Shown piece after piece: positions 1-10,900 of a stretch of DNA of 64,000 bases. Source of the DNA: Triglochin maritima (lineage: Eukaryota; Streptophyta; Magnoliopsida; Alismatales; Juncaginaceae). Each line of letters begins with the position of its first letter. The first letter of the stretch is position 1. The translations under genes and the position numbers were made by a program. The stretch covers positions 45,654,925-45,718,924 of the forward strand of contig OY821772.1 in assembly GCA_963682175.1 (NCBI GenBank), given 5' to 3'. The notes under the pieces are model-generated. The model made no database searches. It was not told the origin of the DNA and saw nothing but the letters and a program-made list of their open reading frames with translations.

Positions 1-235
1 ATTTCTTTATGAAAATATGTGCAGGTATTTATGGGAACAATAACTGGATATCCGGTTTCCGAAAATCGGATATCCGGTTTCCGAAAATCGGATATCCGAA
101 TTTTCGGATATCCGAAATCCGGATATCCAGTTTAATTCGGATCGGATTCAGAATGATATTTAGGTGATCCGAAAATCCGAATATCCGGATTTCGGGTATC
201 CGAAAATTCGGATATCCGGTTTTGCTCACCCCTAG
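1..235. mobile_element. Terminal fragment of a hAT-like element rich in GGATATCCG
   Basis: The stretch is built from variants of the palindromic word CGGATATCCG spaced by AAAATCGG or AAATC. It ends in TTTTGCTCACCCCTAG at about 220-235. Read on the other strand this is CTAGGGGTGAGCAAAA, which looks like the outer terminus of many plant hAT-type elements, and subterminal palindromes are also typical of that group. The other end is not in the window, so size and target duplication cannot be tested. No coding sequence is supported here; the 66-residue open frame is only translated repeat. Confidence 0.5.
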
Positions 236-438
236 TTAACGGTATTACTGTTCCGTTAACGGTGTTAAAAATATTAATATTAAATTGTAATTTTTACAAT
301 TTCATCATCAAAAACTTAATTAATTTTTTTCTCATATCTTTTTTAAGGTTTTTTTTGTCATTCTGACACTAGAAACACTTGATTTCCTGAAATGTCATCT
401 AGTTAAAAAAAATTCTCATCTTTTTTTCTTCTCTCTCC

Positions 439-592
439 TATTTCTCCCTACTCTCTTTTCTCTTGTCTAGATTTTTCAATGTATCCACTCTAGATTGTCG
501 AAGAGAGATGAGAGAAAGAAGATACTGAGGTGGGAGAGCAACGAGAGATTTCCCTCCTAAGTATCTTTTCTCCCTACTCTCTTTTCTCTTAC
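439..592. repeat. Direct 24-bp repeat flanking an imperfect foldback
   Basis: The word TTTCTCCCTACTCTCTTTTC, continuing TCTT, occurs at 441-464 and again at 567-590. Between them, 503-535 is an imperfect reverse complement of 553-590. The second copy abuts the point where recognisable transposase coding begins (about 590), so this small rearrangement may mark where the transposase lost its N-terminal part. Confidence 0.45.
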
Positions 593-2247
593 TTTGGAGA
601 TGTAATATGTTTCGACACAACATACATAACAAACAAGTATGACATGCCTTTTGCCCCATTTGTGGGGGTAAATCACCACTACCAGTCCGTCCTACTCGGT
701 TGCGCACTCCTCTCTTCCGAGACGACACAAAATTACATTTGGTTGTTCCAAACATGGTTGGCGTGCATGAACGGTACGTGTTTTATTTTGTCCGGCTTTG
801 TCCGTTTTACGTTATGTGCCTGTCCGGTTACCCTTTACGTCTGTCCGGTTTACGTCTTTTGCTCGTCCGGTTTATCCCTTACGTCTGTCCAGTTTACGTT
901 TTTTGCTCGTCCGGTTTACCCTTGACGTCTGTCCGGTTTACGTTATTTCTGTCCGGATTAACATATGTTTTTATCTTGATCGCGTTGTGTGCAGATACAA
1001 GCCCCCCGGCGATCATAACAGACCAATGTGGCGCCATAGCTGCGGCTGTGAGGACTGTGTTTCCTGAAGCGCGGCACAAATTTTGTATATGGCACATAAT
1101 GAATAAGGCCCCTGTGAAGCTGCCCACGAAGTACCGGGAGCATACGTTGTTTGACCTCAACAACTGTGTATTCGATTCCAAGACTCCGGCAGAATTCGAT
1201 CGGAATTGGCAGGGTTTTCTAGATGATTTCGAGTTCCACGACAATAATTGGCTCCAATCCATTTATACAATTCGAGAGCGCTGGGTACCTGCATTTTGGC
1301 GGGATTGTTTTTCCGCTGGAATGGCATCAACCCAGAGAAGTGAGGGTATGAACGCCTTCTTCGATAAGTACCTCACATCAAGGACGACACTTAAGCAGTT
1401 CGTGAAACAATACGAACTCGCAGTACGCCACAAGTATGAGAAGGAAGCTCTGTCTGATTTCGATTGTCAGCATAAGGCTCCGCAATTGATTTCGAAATAT
1501 CTATTCGAGAGGCAATTGAGCGAGTTGTATACGGTGGGTGTCTTCAAGAAGGTGCAGTTAGAAATTGGGAAGATGATGTACTGCGACATCAAGGATGAGT
1601 TCAACGAGGACGACACATTGCACTTCAACGTGACCGAACATGTATTGACACATATTCTCCCATTGTCGAAACGGTTCACAGTGCAAATTAGAGATGAGAA
1701 GTAGGTATGCGATTGCAGAATGTTTGATGACGTCGGTATCCTATGTTGTCACGTTTATGTTGTTATTGCCCGAATACGTCCAAACGCGTTGCTCCCCGAG
1801 TCTTACATCGTCCACCGATGGAGGAAGGATATCCGAAGGAGCTATGGAGTCAAGTTTCCCCTTCAAAGTGGCATAACGGGGAACGATGCGCTTCGTCGCC
1901 ACGACGACATAATGGGTCGTGCGGTTTGGATCGCCGAGGCCGCTTTCGACTCAAACGACAGATATCTTCAGGCGGTAGAGGCACTTGAGTTGCTTAAGGA
2001 ACGTATGCAACGACCTGATCCTGTGTTCGATGGTACATCCGTTCTCAATCCGGATAAGACAAGACGGAAAGGCAGACCGCCGAGCAAACAACGGATTTCT
2101 TTGTCTGAGAAAAAAATTAAAAGTAACGTTAAGAAAATCATCAGGAATAATGTTCTACCCCCGTTACACCCTGCAGCACCCAAACCGGGGGATCACGATT
2201 TCGATGATTGGGACATGAATTTGCATTACGAGGGAGTTCCTCCTTGA
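590..2247 (+). pseudogene. FAR1/Jittery-type MULE transposase, 5'-truncated with an in-frame stop
   Basis: Mutator-like transposase of the FAR1/FHY3 lineage. Two exons are visible: 590-773 and 995-2247. The first carries the catalytic block with FDTTYITNKY (first acidic residue). The second opens with AIITDQCGAI (second acidic residue), then CIWHIMNK and STQRSEGMNAFFDKY (likely third acidic residue). A SWIM zinc-binding pattern, CDCRMF followed by LCCHV, and a basic GRPPSKQR tail follow. The intron 774-994 has a GTACGT donor and GTGTGCAG acceptor and joins in phase. The N-terminal DNA-binding region expected upstream is absent. An in-frame TAG at 1702-1704 separates the core from the SWIM domain, with the same frame reopening at once, so the copy is decayed. 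It converges on the PMD-ULP1 gene at 3901-7587. The family also includes domesticated host factors, but the neighbouring cargo gene and shared motif arrays favour a transposon. Confidence 0.85.
774..994 (+). repeat. Intron filled with TGTCCGGTTTACG units
   Basis: This 221-bp intron of the FAR1-type transposase contains about ten copies of (T)GTCCGGTTTACGTCT and variants between about 788 and 957. The units share the TGTCCGG core with the large array at 2400-3735 and, in opposite orientation, with the array in the intron of the convergent PMD-ULP1 gene. In both genes the core reads TGTCCGG on the sense strand. Confidence 0.85.
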
Positions 2248-2399
2248 TTATTGTATTTGTCCTTAGTTGGAATTATTCCTATGAAATTTTGTTGAAAGTC
2301 ATTGTATGTCTGTCCGTATTATTGCATAAGATTCAACTCTTTCTTTGCTTGTTCGTTTGTGAATTAATTTCTGATGGCGACAAATATATTTAAGTAATT

Positions 2400-3735
2400 T
2401 TGGTTTGTTGTATGTCTGTCCGGAATAAGTTATATTTATGTCCGGATTAAGTTACCAGTATGTCCGGATTACGTTATATGTCCGTCCGGATTACGATTCA
2501 TCAATGTCCGGATTACGTTTCATTTTTCTCCGGATTAAGTGACCAGTATGTCCGGAATACATAAATAAGTTATATTTATGTCCGGAATAAGTGTATTTGC
2601 TGTCCGGAATAAGTTTATTTGCTGTCCGGAATAAGTGTATTTGTTGTCCGGAATTAGTGTATTTGTTGTCCGGTTTAACAATAAAGTGTGTCCAGAAACG
2701 GAACATAAAGTTTGTCCGGAATAAGTGTATTTGCTGTCCGGAATAAGTGTATTTGTTGTCCGGAATAAGTGTATTTGTTGTCCGGTTTAAGAATAAAGTG
2801 TGTCCCGAAACGGAACATAAAGTTTGTCCGGAATAAGTGTATTTACCGCGGAATAAGTGTATATTCTTTCCGGAATAAGTGTATTTGTTGTCCGGAATTA
2901 GTGTATTTGTTGTCCGGTTTAACAATAAAGTGTGTCCAGAAACGAAACATAAAATTTGTCCGGAATAAGTGTATTTGCTGTCTGGAATAAGTGTATTTGT
3001 TGTTCAGAATAAGTGTATTTGTTGTCCGGTTTAAGAATAAAGTTTGTCCAGAAACGTAACATAAAGTTTTTCCGGAAGAAGTATATTTGTTGTCCGGAAT
3101 AAGTGTATTTGTTGTCCGGTTTAAGAATAAAGTGTGTCCAGAAACGGAACATAAAGTTTGTCCGGAATAAGTGTATTTGCTTTCCGGAATAAGTGTATTT
3201 GCTGTCCGGAATTAATGTATTTGCTGTCCGGAATAAGTGTATTTGTTGTCCGGAATTAGTGTATTTGTTGTCCGGTTTAAGAATAAAGTGTGTCCCGAAA
3301 CGGAACATAAAGTTTGTCCGGAATAAGTGTATTTCCTGTCCGGAATAAGTGTATTTGTTGTTCAGAATAAGTGTATTTGTTGTCCGGTTTAAGAATAAAG
3401 TTTGTCCAGAAACGAAACATAAAGTTTTTCCGGAATAAGTGTATTTGCTGTCCGGAATAAGTGTATTTGTTGTCCGGTTTAAGAATAAAGTGTGTCCAGA
3501 AACGGAACATAAAGTTTGTCCGGAATAAGTGTATTTGTTGTCCGGAATAAGTGTATTTGCTGTCCGGAATTAGTGTATTTGTTGTCCGCAATAAGTGTAT
3601 TTGTTGTCCGGAATAAGTTTTATTGCTGTCTGGAATAAGTGTATTTTCTGTCCGAAATAAGTGTATTTGCTGTCCGGAATAAGTGTATTTGCAGTCCGGA
3701 ATAAGACTGCAATTAACGTCCGGATTACGTATCAT
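2400..3735 (+). repeat. 1.3-kb tandem array of TGTCCGGAATAAGTGTATTTG units
   Basis: The basic unit is 21-22 bp, TGTCCGGAATAAGTGTATTT plus G and C or T. It is interspersed with a second unit type (TGTCCGGTTTAAGAATAAAG, then TGTGTCCAGAAACGGAACAT), giving a higher-order pattern repeated several times. The array fills the spacer between the convergent transposase (ends 2247) and ULP1 gene (ends 3901). Reading frames of 73-152 codons on both strands here are only the translated repeat. Confidence 0.95.
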
Positions 3736-4889
3736 GTTGGTCCGGAAACAAGAAAATAATTTTATACATGTCCTTGTATTGATAATTTAACCCAACACCA
3801 AATGTCCTTGTATTAATAAATCATTCAAATAGTCTATGTAATTTTAACATGTATACATGTATAACTTTGTAAAAAAAATTAAAACATCCAGAGTCGTTTA
3901 TTATTGATCGCACATCCCAGAGTCTTCGAGTAAGAAATTGGTCAAATTGCCTCTAAAACGGTGAATAACCTTGCTCTGCTTCGGCTTCGTCGGATCAGCA
4001 TTCTCCATCAAACGCTTCATCCAGTACAAAACGTATGGCCCGCAGTCGTTACTCCCTGGTTGCTGTCGTTGGCTACCCTTCCTCTCAACTCTCAGCGGCC
4101 ACTCGACCTTCAACAACCCTCGCCAGAATCCCGCTATCTTAGACGCGGTGCATTCATGAGTTCCGACTAAACGGTTAGGATTGTCACCTCTTTTAAGTGT
4201 GCGGGAGAGGCTGTTGTACTGAATGAACTCTGATCGAGGTCCGTGGGCAACGAACAGAGTCCAGTGGCCGACCAAACAACATGGTTGTGCGATGATGACT
4301 TCCTCCACATTTATTCCTTCAATTTTTGGGAGTAAATAATCTTTCCTTATATCTTCTCCCTGTCCCTCCACAATCATTTCTGATTCGAAGGATGATAAGC
4401 AAACCACCTTTTGTTGCCCTCCTCTTCTGAGGAGTACCTCAATTAGGCCGTCAAGAGTTTCGTTGGTGAATTCTGTTTTTGGCGAAATTATTTCCTTCAG
4501 ATCACCCCTGGTGATATTGCTCAGAACCCCCCTCCAGATAATATCTTTGGCTTCTCGTTCGGGAGCCGTTGCATTCAATAAACGACGTACCTCATCATTG
4601 GCCAGCGTTCTCAAGGCGGTCGCATCCACATCTGGCCTCGTGGACGAAACATGGACGGCCAGTTCATCTTTCGCTGTTTCGTCGGCCTCGTATATTTCTT
4701 CACTGGCTTCTTCGGCCCCTTTTGTTTTTGTGGTGGCTTCTTCGGCCTCCTTTATTTCTTCTTGTTTTTCTACGGCATTCTTCTGTGCCTCATCTTGGCC
4801 AGATTTGCTTTGCGCTTCGTCTATATGTTCTGTGCGCAAGCGTGGTTTAATGGTCCGCATTTTTTGAGGGTGCAAAAGCGGTAGCGATA

Positions 4890-5660
4890 CCACAGCCTTC
4901 CTCTTCTCTTCCTCCTCCCTCGTCTTCTCTTCCTCCTCCCTCTTCTTCCTCTCCTCCTCCTCCTTCCTCGTCTTCTCTTCCTCCGCCCTCCTCTTCTTCT
5001 TTTCCTCCTCCCTCGTATTCCTCTCTTCCTCCTCCCTCCCCTTCTTCTCATCCTCCTCCCTCCTCTTCTTCTCTTCCTCCTCCCTCTTATTCCTCTCATC
5101 CTCCTCCCTCTTCTTCTTCTCTTCCTCCTCCCTCTTCTTCCTCTCTTCCTCCCTCCGTTTTTTTCTCTCTTCCTCCTCCCTCCTCATCCTCCTCTTCTTC
5201 TCTTCCTCCTCCTCCCTCTTCTTCTTCTCTTGCTCCTCCCTCTTCTTCCTCTCTTCCTCCTCCCTCTTCTTCCTCTCTTCCTCCCTCCACTTTTCTCTCT
5301 CTTCCTCCTCCCTCCTCATCCTCCTCTTCTTCTCATCCTCCTCCCTCCTCTTCCTCGCATCCCCCTCCCTCTTATTCCTCTCATCCTCCTCCCTCATCTT
5401 CTTCTCATCCTCCTCCCTCTTATTCCTCTCATCCTCCTCCCTCCTCTTCTTCTCATCATCCTCCCTCTTCTTCTTCTCTTGCTCCTCCCTCTTCTTCCTT
5501 TCTTCCTCCTCTCTCTTCTCCCTCTCTTTCTCCTCTGTCTTCTTCCTCTCCTCCGCCTCCCTCTTATTTCTCTCTTCCTCCCTCTTTTCCCTCTCCTCCG
5601 CCTCCCTCTTATTTCTCTCTTCCTCCTCCCTCTTTTCCCTCTCTTCCTCCTCCCCACGGA
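4890..5660 (-). repeat. Strand-asymmetric purine tract encoding the coiled coil
   Basis: About 770 bp are almost pure pyrimidine on the plus strand (CTCTTCCTCCTCCCT-type units, period mostly 21-24 bp) and purine on the coding minus strand. They encode repeats such as EEERKKREEEE. The tract is open in several frames on both strands, which creates spurious Leu/Pro-rich and Arg/Gly-rich frames. Such mirror-like tracts can adopt triplex structure and are prone to length change. Confidence 0.9.
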
Positions 5661-6139
5661 CTCTCAGCCTACGACACTCTTCTTGAGAGATCCGGAGTTC
5701 TTCCTCCAGGTTGTTAATTTTAACGGTCGCCTCCCTAAGTGCTGCTTCGGCTCGCAGCCAATTCGTCTTCACCTCACTAAGTTCCAACTCTTGTAGCAGT
5801 GGGTCACATGGAATGCTGCATTCACTGAGTTGTACCCTTGGTAGAGTGGATGTTGAAGGTGTTTCCTTCGAGGCAACCTTTGCTGCGGGAGTTGCTTCTG
5901 CAGTAGGAAATTGATCATCTGACAACAGTGAATGCTCCCGTGCACTGAGTTTTGGGGTGCCCTTCAACTCAAATTGACCCGAGTAAATCCGGGACAAGTT
6001 GATGCCTCGATCTTCCCATTTTCTAAGGATTTGGCGTCTGCTAAACATTTCCGTCCAACACTTGAACCGTGGAAATGCTGACCGGGGATCCCCCAATTTG
6101 AACTTCTCGCAAAGTCACACCTGAAAACAGGAATGAGTT

Positions 6140-6805
6140 AAAAACCAGAAACATAACTTCCCCAGGACAGACACAACTCTCATTCCGGACAGACGCAACA
6201 CTATTCCGGACAGACACAACTCTTATTCCGGACAGACGCAACTCTTATTCCGGACAGACGCAACACTATTCCGGACAGACAAAATACTTATTCCGGACAT
6301 AAACCAACTCTTATTCCGGACAGACGCAACACTATTCCGGACAGACGCAACTCTTATTCCGGACAGACGCAACACTATTCCGGACAGACAAACTCAATAC
6401 GTATTCCGGACAGACAAAACTTTTATTCCGGACCGACAAATTACTTATTCCGGACAGATGCAACACTTATTCCGGACAGACGCAACACTATTCCGGATAG
6501 ACAAACTCAATACGTATTCCGGACAGACGCAACACTATTCCGGACAGACAAACTCTTATTCCGGACAGACAAAATACTTATTCCGGACAGACACAATACG
6601 TATTCCGGACATACAAGATACTATTCCGGACAGACAAAATACTATTCCGGACATACGTAATACTTTTCCCGGATAACCTCAAGACACTTATTCCGGACAG
6701 AGACAACACTATTCCGGACAGACACAAGACTTATCCCGGACAGACAAAACACTTATTCCGGACATAAACCAACACTACTCCGGACTGACACAACACTCAT
6801 TCCGG
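6140..6805 (-). repeat. Array of TGTCCGGAATAAG units inside the PMD-ULP1 intron
   Basis: On the plus strand the units read TTATTCCGGACAGACGCAAC and variants, repeated some 25-30 times. On the sense strand of the host gene they read GTCTGTCCGGAATAAG. The array occupies nearly the whole 699-bp intron, between a GTAAGC donor (6819) and a TTTTCAG acceptor (ends 6121). It is the reverse-orientation counterpart of the 2400-3735 array. Confidence 0.92.
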
Positions 6806-7587
6806 ACCAAGATGCTTACTTGTAATACGGCAACACAACCATACACGTAGCCCTGCTTCATAGAGAAGTTCGCTGACAATCTCCTCCTCGAGAGGTCCCG
6901 TTGGGCTTCCTCCAGGCCTTCAACCAAGAAAGTGTGAACCGCATTTGCCCACGCATATCTCTTCAGGCGCTTGAGGTTCTTAAGGTGCTTTGTGTACCAT
7001 GCTTTACTTCGCAGTGATCCATCGAAGAACAAAAAATGATTGAAAATCATAGAAATAAGGAGTCGTACGTGCTCCTCCTCCTCGCCCATCTTGCTCGTGG
7101 CGGTAAGATGACCCAGTAGTTGGGTGTTGTCGAGGTTCACCCCGTCACGTTTCTCTACGTACATGGCTTCCATATCCACTCTCTGCCCATGCGCTCTTAG
7201 TCCAAGTAGAAGGGCGACGTCTTCTACCGTAAATGGGACCACCCCACTGGCTATTCTCAGACCGACTTCATTGGCGTCGAAGTGTTCGACGAACCAACCC
7301 AGTATCTCGTTGTCAGTTGTGACGTGAGGAAAGGAGAGGAAGTGATCGAAAGACGTCCGTTGGAAGACATTTTTCTCCTCCTCCTTCATCCGGTCGAACT
7401 GCTTGTGAAGGGACGTGAAACCGCACTTGGTTTCGCGGAAGTAGTACGTGCTTCCCTTAAACCACCAAAAAAAATGTTAGAGACCAATAATGAACCTTAA
7501 AATGAACCAGAAAGAACGTGATTGACACAACACCTGCGCGGCTACAATTTCAGGAGCGATGGAGGTTTCAGGTAGAGAAGGATTCAT

Positions 7588-7980
7588 TTTCGCCTGGTTA
7601 TAATTTTCGTTCGACTAAAACAGGAATGAAGGTTTTGGATGAGCGTATGGAAAGGAACTCCGGGTGAAATGGGGAATGGAAAAGGAGAAGACTTGGGAGG
7701 AAAGTTACTCGAATGATGTACTGTCGCTAATGATGTACGTGAAGTTTAACCGTCTAATCGTGATTTCGGGAAATGAACCGTCGCACCCAATAATTCGTAA
7801 TTTACTTTTCCCCGCGCAGAAGTTTTTGCTGATTGGACGCTGAACTGGCAGCTGACTCGTTCGTCCACGTAGAAAGCGTCGTCCGTGTATAACTACTCTT
7901 TTTAGAATAGTCTGGTTGTCGTTGCAGGAAATTAAGTGTTATTGGTGTCAAAATAGCAAAAACCCAAACCGCAATCGTTG
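7588..7980. promoter_or_regulatory. Short shared upstream region between divergent transposon and host genes
   Basis: Only 393 bp separate the inferred start codon of the PMD-ULP1 gene (minus, 7587) from the start codon of the host membrane-protein gene (plus, 7981). It must hold both 5' UTRs and at least the core promoters, or else the outer edge of the transposon lies inside it. I found no convincing terminal inverted repeat or target duplication, so the element edge is unresolved. Confidence 0.4.
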
Positions 7981-10900
7981 ATGGAAGAAAGAGAACCCAA
8001 CGGCGAAGCCGAGCTGATGGAAGCCAAAGGAGACCTCCAACCAACCATCGAAACCGACAAGGAGACGCTCGACGTGCTCCTCTGCCGCTTTCTAGAGGTA
8101 CTCCTCCGCCCCGATGACGCCACCGCGTCGCTTTCCGCGCGTGTCAAGGCTTCCTGCGGGGAGATTTTCCCACGTCTCACCGTTGCTTCCAGGAGCTCTG
8201 TCGAGGACCTCGTGCAATGGATGCGCCTCGGTGGGCCGTTCCGCGCCCTCCTTGTCGTCTCGGTGAGCTGAAACCCTAATCGGTACCGTTTGGTTATTAT
8301 TTCCTCTTTTAGTTCCGACGTCAATTGTGGCTCTGAGTATGGTAGTTTTATTGTGGAGGAAAGCAGAGAAGGTTCGGCGGAGTAGCATTTGCGATATTGT
8401 CTAGGAGAAACCCTAATTATTCTTGATCTGCTAGAAATCCTTTGCTTACTCTGAACTTATCTGATGCTCATCTGTTTGGTCTTTTTTTTTCTCTCTCCCA
8501 GTTTTGGTTGGAAGAACATGGAATGGTTATCTTTGAGTAGTGGGGATAAGAGGGAAGAAAATTGGATGTCAGTAGCGTTATTATTATTTTAACAGAAATC
8601 ATACTTATTTGAGCTATTAGTATTGGTCTGGCTCTTCCGATGGAGCTGCAAGGTTTTGGATCCTATTTAGAGATGAGAAAAGGGTATGGTGATGCTGTAA
8701 GATTTGTTATAAGTTTGAGATTGGACTGTTACGTGAATCTGGTGGGAAAGAATGTTGTGGAGATTAGTAGTTCGCTTGTTGGTTTGAGTAGAGAAGTTGT
8801 TGGGGAGTGAGCCGAAGAGTTAGATAAAGTAGCTTTGATTTTTCTCAAACTTCTCATGCTGCCAAGTTTGTTTTGGTGTATTGGAGTTCATTTGTGCCTC
8901 TTCTTCTTCAAGTAGACCTGCATGTTTCGTTTCTATTTTAAAATTGGGTAAGGGCATGATCATTGGTTAATTGACTTTGTTCTCTCTCTTGGTTGGCTTT
9001 TGATTGGGTGGGTGTTCCTTTCTGCCTTCTGGTATAATGACCACCTGATTTAGTTAAGAACTATATTGTTGTGATAAATACAGTAGCTTATGTGGACAAG
9101 AGGGAAGAAGATTGGAATAACTCGGCAAGAGTGTCATTTTTTAAATAATCTCTAGTATGAGTACTGGTGTTGGGATCCAATCTTTTTTCCCTATTAATCC
9201 ATACAGCTGGCAATGTCTTCAATTTTAGGTAAGCATGGTGACAGACAAATCGGTAAGCTTTGTTACGAGTCTGTGTTTTGGTTGTAATTTTGCTATTCTT
9301 GTGGATGAGGAACCATCCAATTCTGCTGGGATTTGGATACTTGTTTCTGAGTAATGAAATTTTATGGACAAGAAAAAAAATCGGATTAAATTGGATAGGG
9401 CAGAAACATAATGTTATTCAAATTTCTTGAATTGTAAACATTTCTCCTGGTTTGATCAAATTGAGCAGGTGGAACTATTACTCATACCATTAGTTTAGTA
9501 ATTGTTCTTTTTTCTATGAGATGCAAACAAACATATTTTTTTTGGAATCATTTATAGAGAGTGAAAGAAGGGATACAATTATCCTAGATTATCACCAATT
9601 ATCCTAGATTCAATTTTCACCTAAAAATATCTTTTGTGCTAGGTTATGTATGTTTGATTCAGCAAATAGAGCAACTCTTTCCCATTTAGATTGGAATTTG
9701 AGGAATCAATGCAGTTTCTCAGGGTGCTAATTTTAAGCAAAGTCATGTTTGTATTGTAGATGATATCCGCACTGTCTTATCTAACCAGTACGAATTTCCA
9801 CATCTTGATGTTGGCAGTAAGATATGTGATCCCCCATCCCATGTCCATTTATGGTTGTAGCGGATGAAAACATTGACATCAAGGCATATTTCCTTGGGAA
9901 CAATGGATGACATTCATGATCTTGTACGACTTTACTTTTCCTCAATCTTATTCCCCGTCATCCTAATCGACAACATATGGCTCCATATTGTGGATTTTCT
10001 TTTGAAAGAGGACTGGCCAACTTAGTGATACAATAACAAAGGAAGAAAAGAGAACTTCAAAATTTTGTGTTGGGAAGTAGCATTTAGCTCGTTGAGGCTA
10101 AGCTGTAGCCTGTAACCTGTAGGCTTTGCTTTTTTTGTCTGAAAACTGTGTGTTTACCTATATTAATTTTTCTTCCTTATGTTGTTCAATGCAATTATAT
10201 CTTACATGCCAACCTTATCTCAGGTTGGGACACTCGTGCTTCTGGCTTTGACAGGACTGGTGGTCTTCCTGCTTTTCTTTTTGGTTGCAATAGCTAATAC
10301 CATTATCGTTTCTTTTCTTATATCATTGGCTGCTGTTGCAGGAGTGCTTGCTATTTTCTCCACTTTCTTGACTTCCATATATGTTGGGGCTCTCAGTCTC
10401 TGTGTTTGCCATCTCCACCATAACAATCTCTGCTGTTATTGCTGTTCTCATTGCTACAGGTATTTTCCCCTTCTTGACACTTCTGTCATAGTAGCATGCT
10501 GAAAATTAAATGAAGCTTCGTTAATTTAAACAGTAAAGCCAAATTTCTTCCATTTACTGAATTTTCGATTCGCATGAACAACTCACAGGAACCTTTGAAA
10601 TACTTAAATTTCATTAATTCCTACCCAAGTGTGTCCTTTGTTAAGTCCACAACCATTGTTTCTATGGAACTTGAGATGCCATGTATTGATATTAATTTTC
10701 ATTCCAGGCCCATTACAAAAACACATGTTGTCAGTTAGCTGATGGAGGTACATGCCTCACCTAAAGAAATATTAGAATTGGCAATGCAGGGGCCACATTT
10801 TTGTATGCAATCATGATGTTCTTTTCTTTGTAGTTTGCACTTATGACACATAATGTTACTTTATTGTAATCTGGAACCAACAACCACTTCAAATTGCCGG

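Larger units (their letters stand above)
3901..7587 (-). pseudogene. PMD / coiled-coil / ULP1-type cysteine protease gene of a MULE, with a nonsense codon
   Basis: Three exons fit by phase on the minus strand: 7587-7534 (start MNPSLPETSIAPEI), 7455-6820 and 6120-3901. Exon 2 encodes a plant mobile domain, with FDHFLSFPHV, VPFTVEDVALLLGLR and CVAVLQ. Exon 3 encodes about 300 residues of Glu/Lys/Arg-rich coiled coil (roughly residues 130-430 of the exon), then a C48/ULP1 protease fold with VGHWTLFVAH, FIQYNSLSR and QQPGSNDCGPYVLYW. ULP1 proteases cleave SUMO from proteins; MULEs carrying ULP1-like genes (Kaonashi elements) are known in plants. Directly after the intron-2 acceptor the frame reads GTG TGA CTT TGC GAG. 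The TGA (6117-6115) sits where a Trp is expected (VW-LCEKF), so the gene appears broken. The residue corresponding to the catalytic Asp is Asn in this copy. Intron 2 (6819-6121) is packed with TGTCCGG units. Confidence 0.85.

Noticed and set aside
2491..3735. Reading frames of 73-152 codons in the TGTCCGG array on both strands
   Set aside because: They are translated tandem repeats (TYSGQQIHLFR-type), with no domain or splice context.
2400..3735. CRISPR-like repeat-spacer array
   Set aside because: Units are contiguous degenerate tandem repeats without unique spacers, and the DNA is plant nuclear.
4463..5796. Several open frames overlapping the ULP1 exon, including a 188-residue Leu/Pro-rich one
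   Set aside because: They are shadows of the low-complexity purine tract encoding the coiled coil; only the minus-strand frame continues into a recognisable protease.
330..7760. Terminal inverted repeats bounding the first MULE
   Set aside because: I compared 240-600 with the reverse complement of 7590-7800 and saw no convincing match. Non-TIR MULEs exist, so the element limits are left open.
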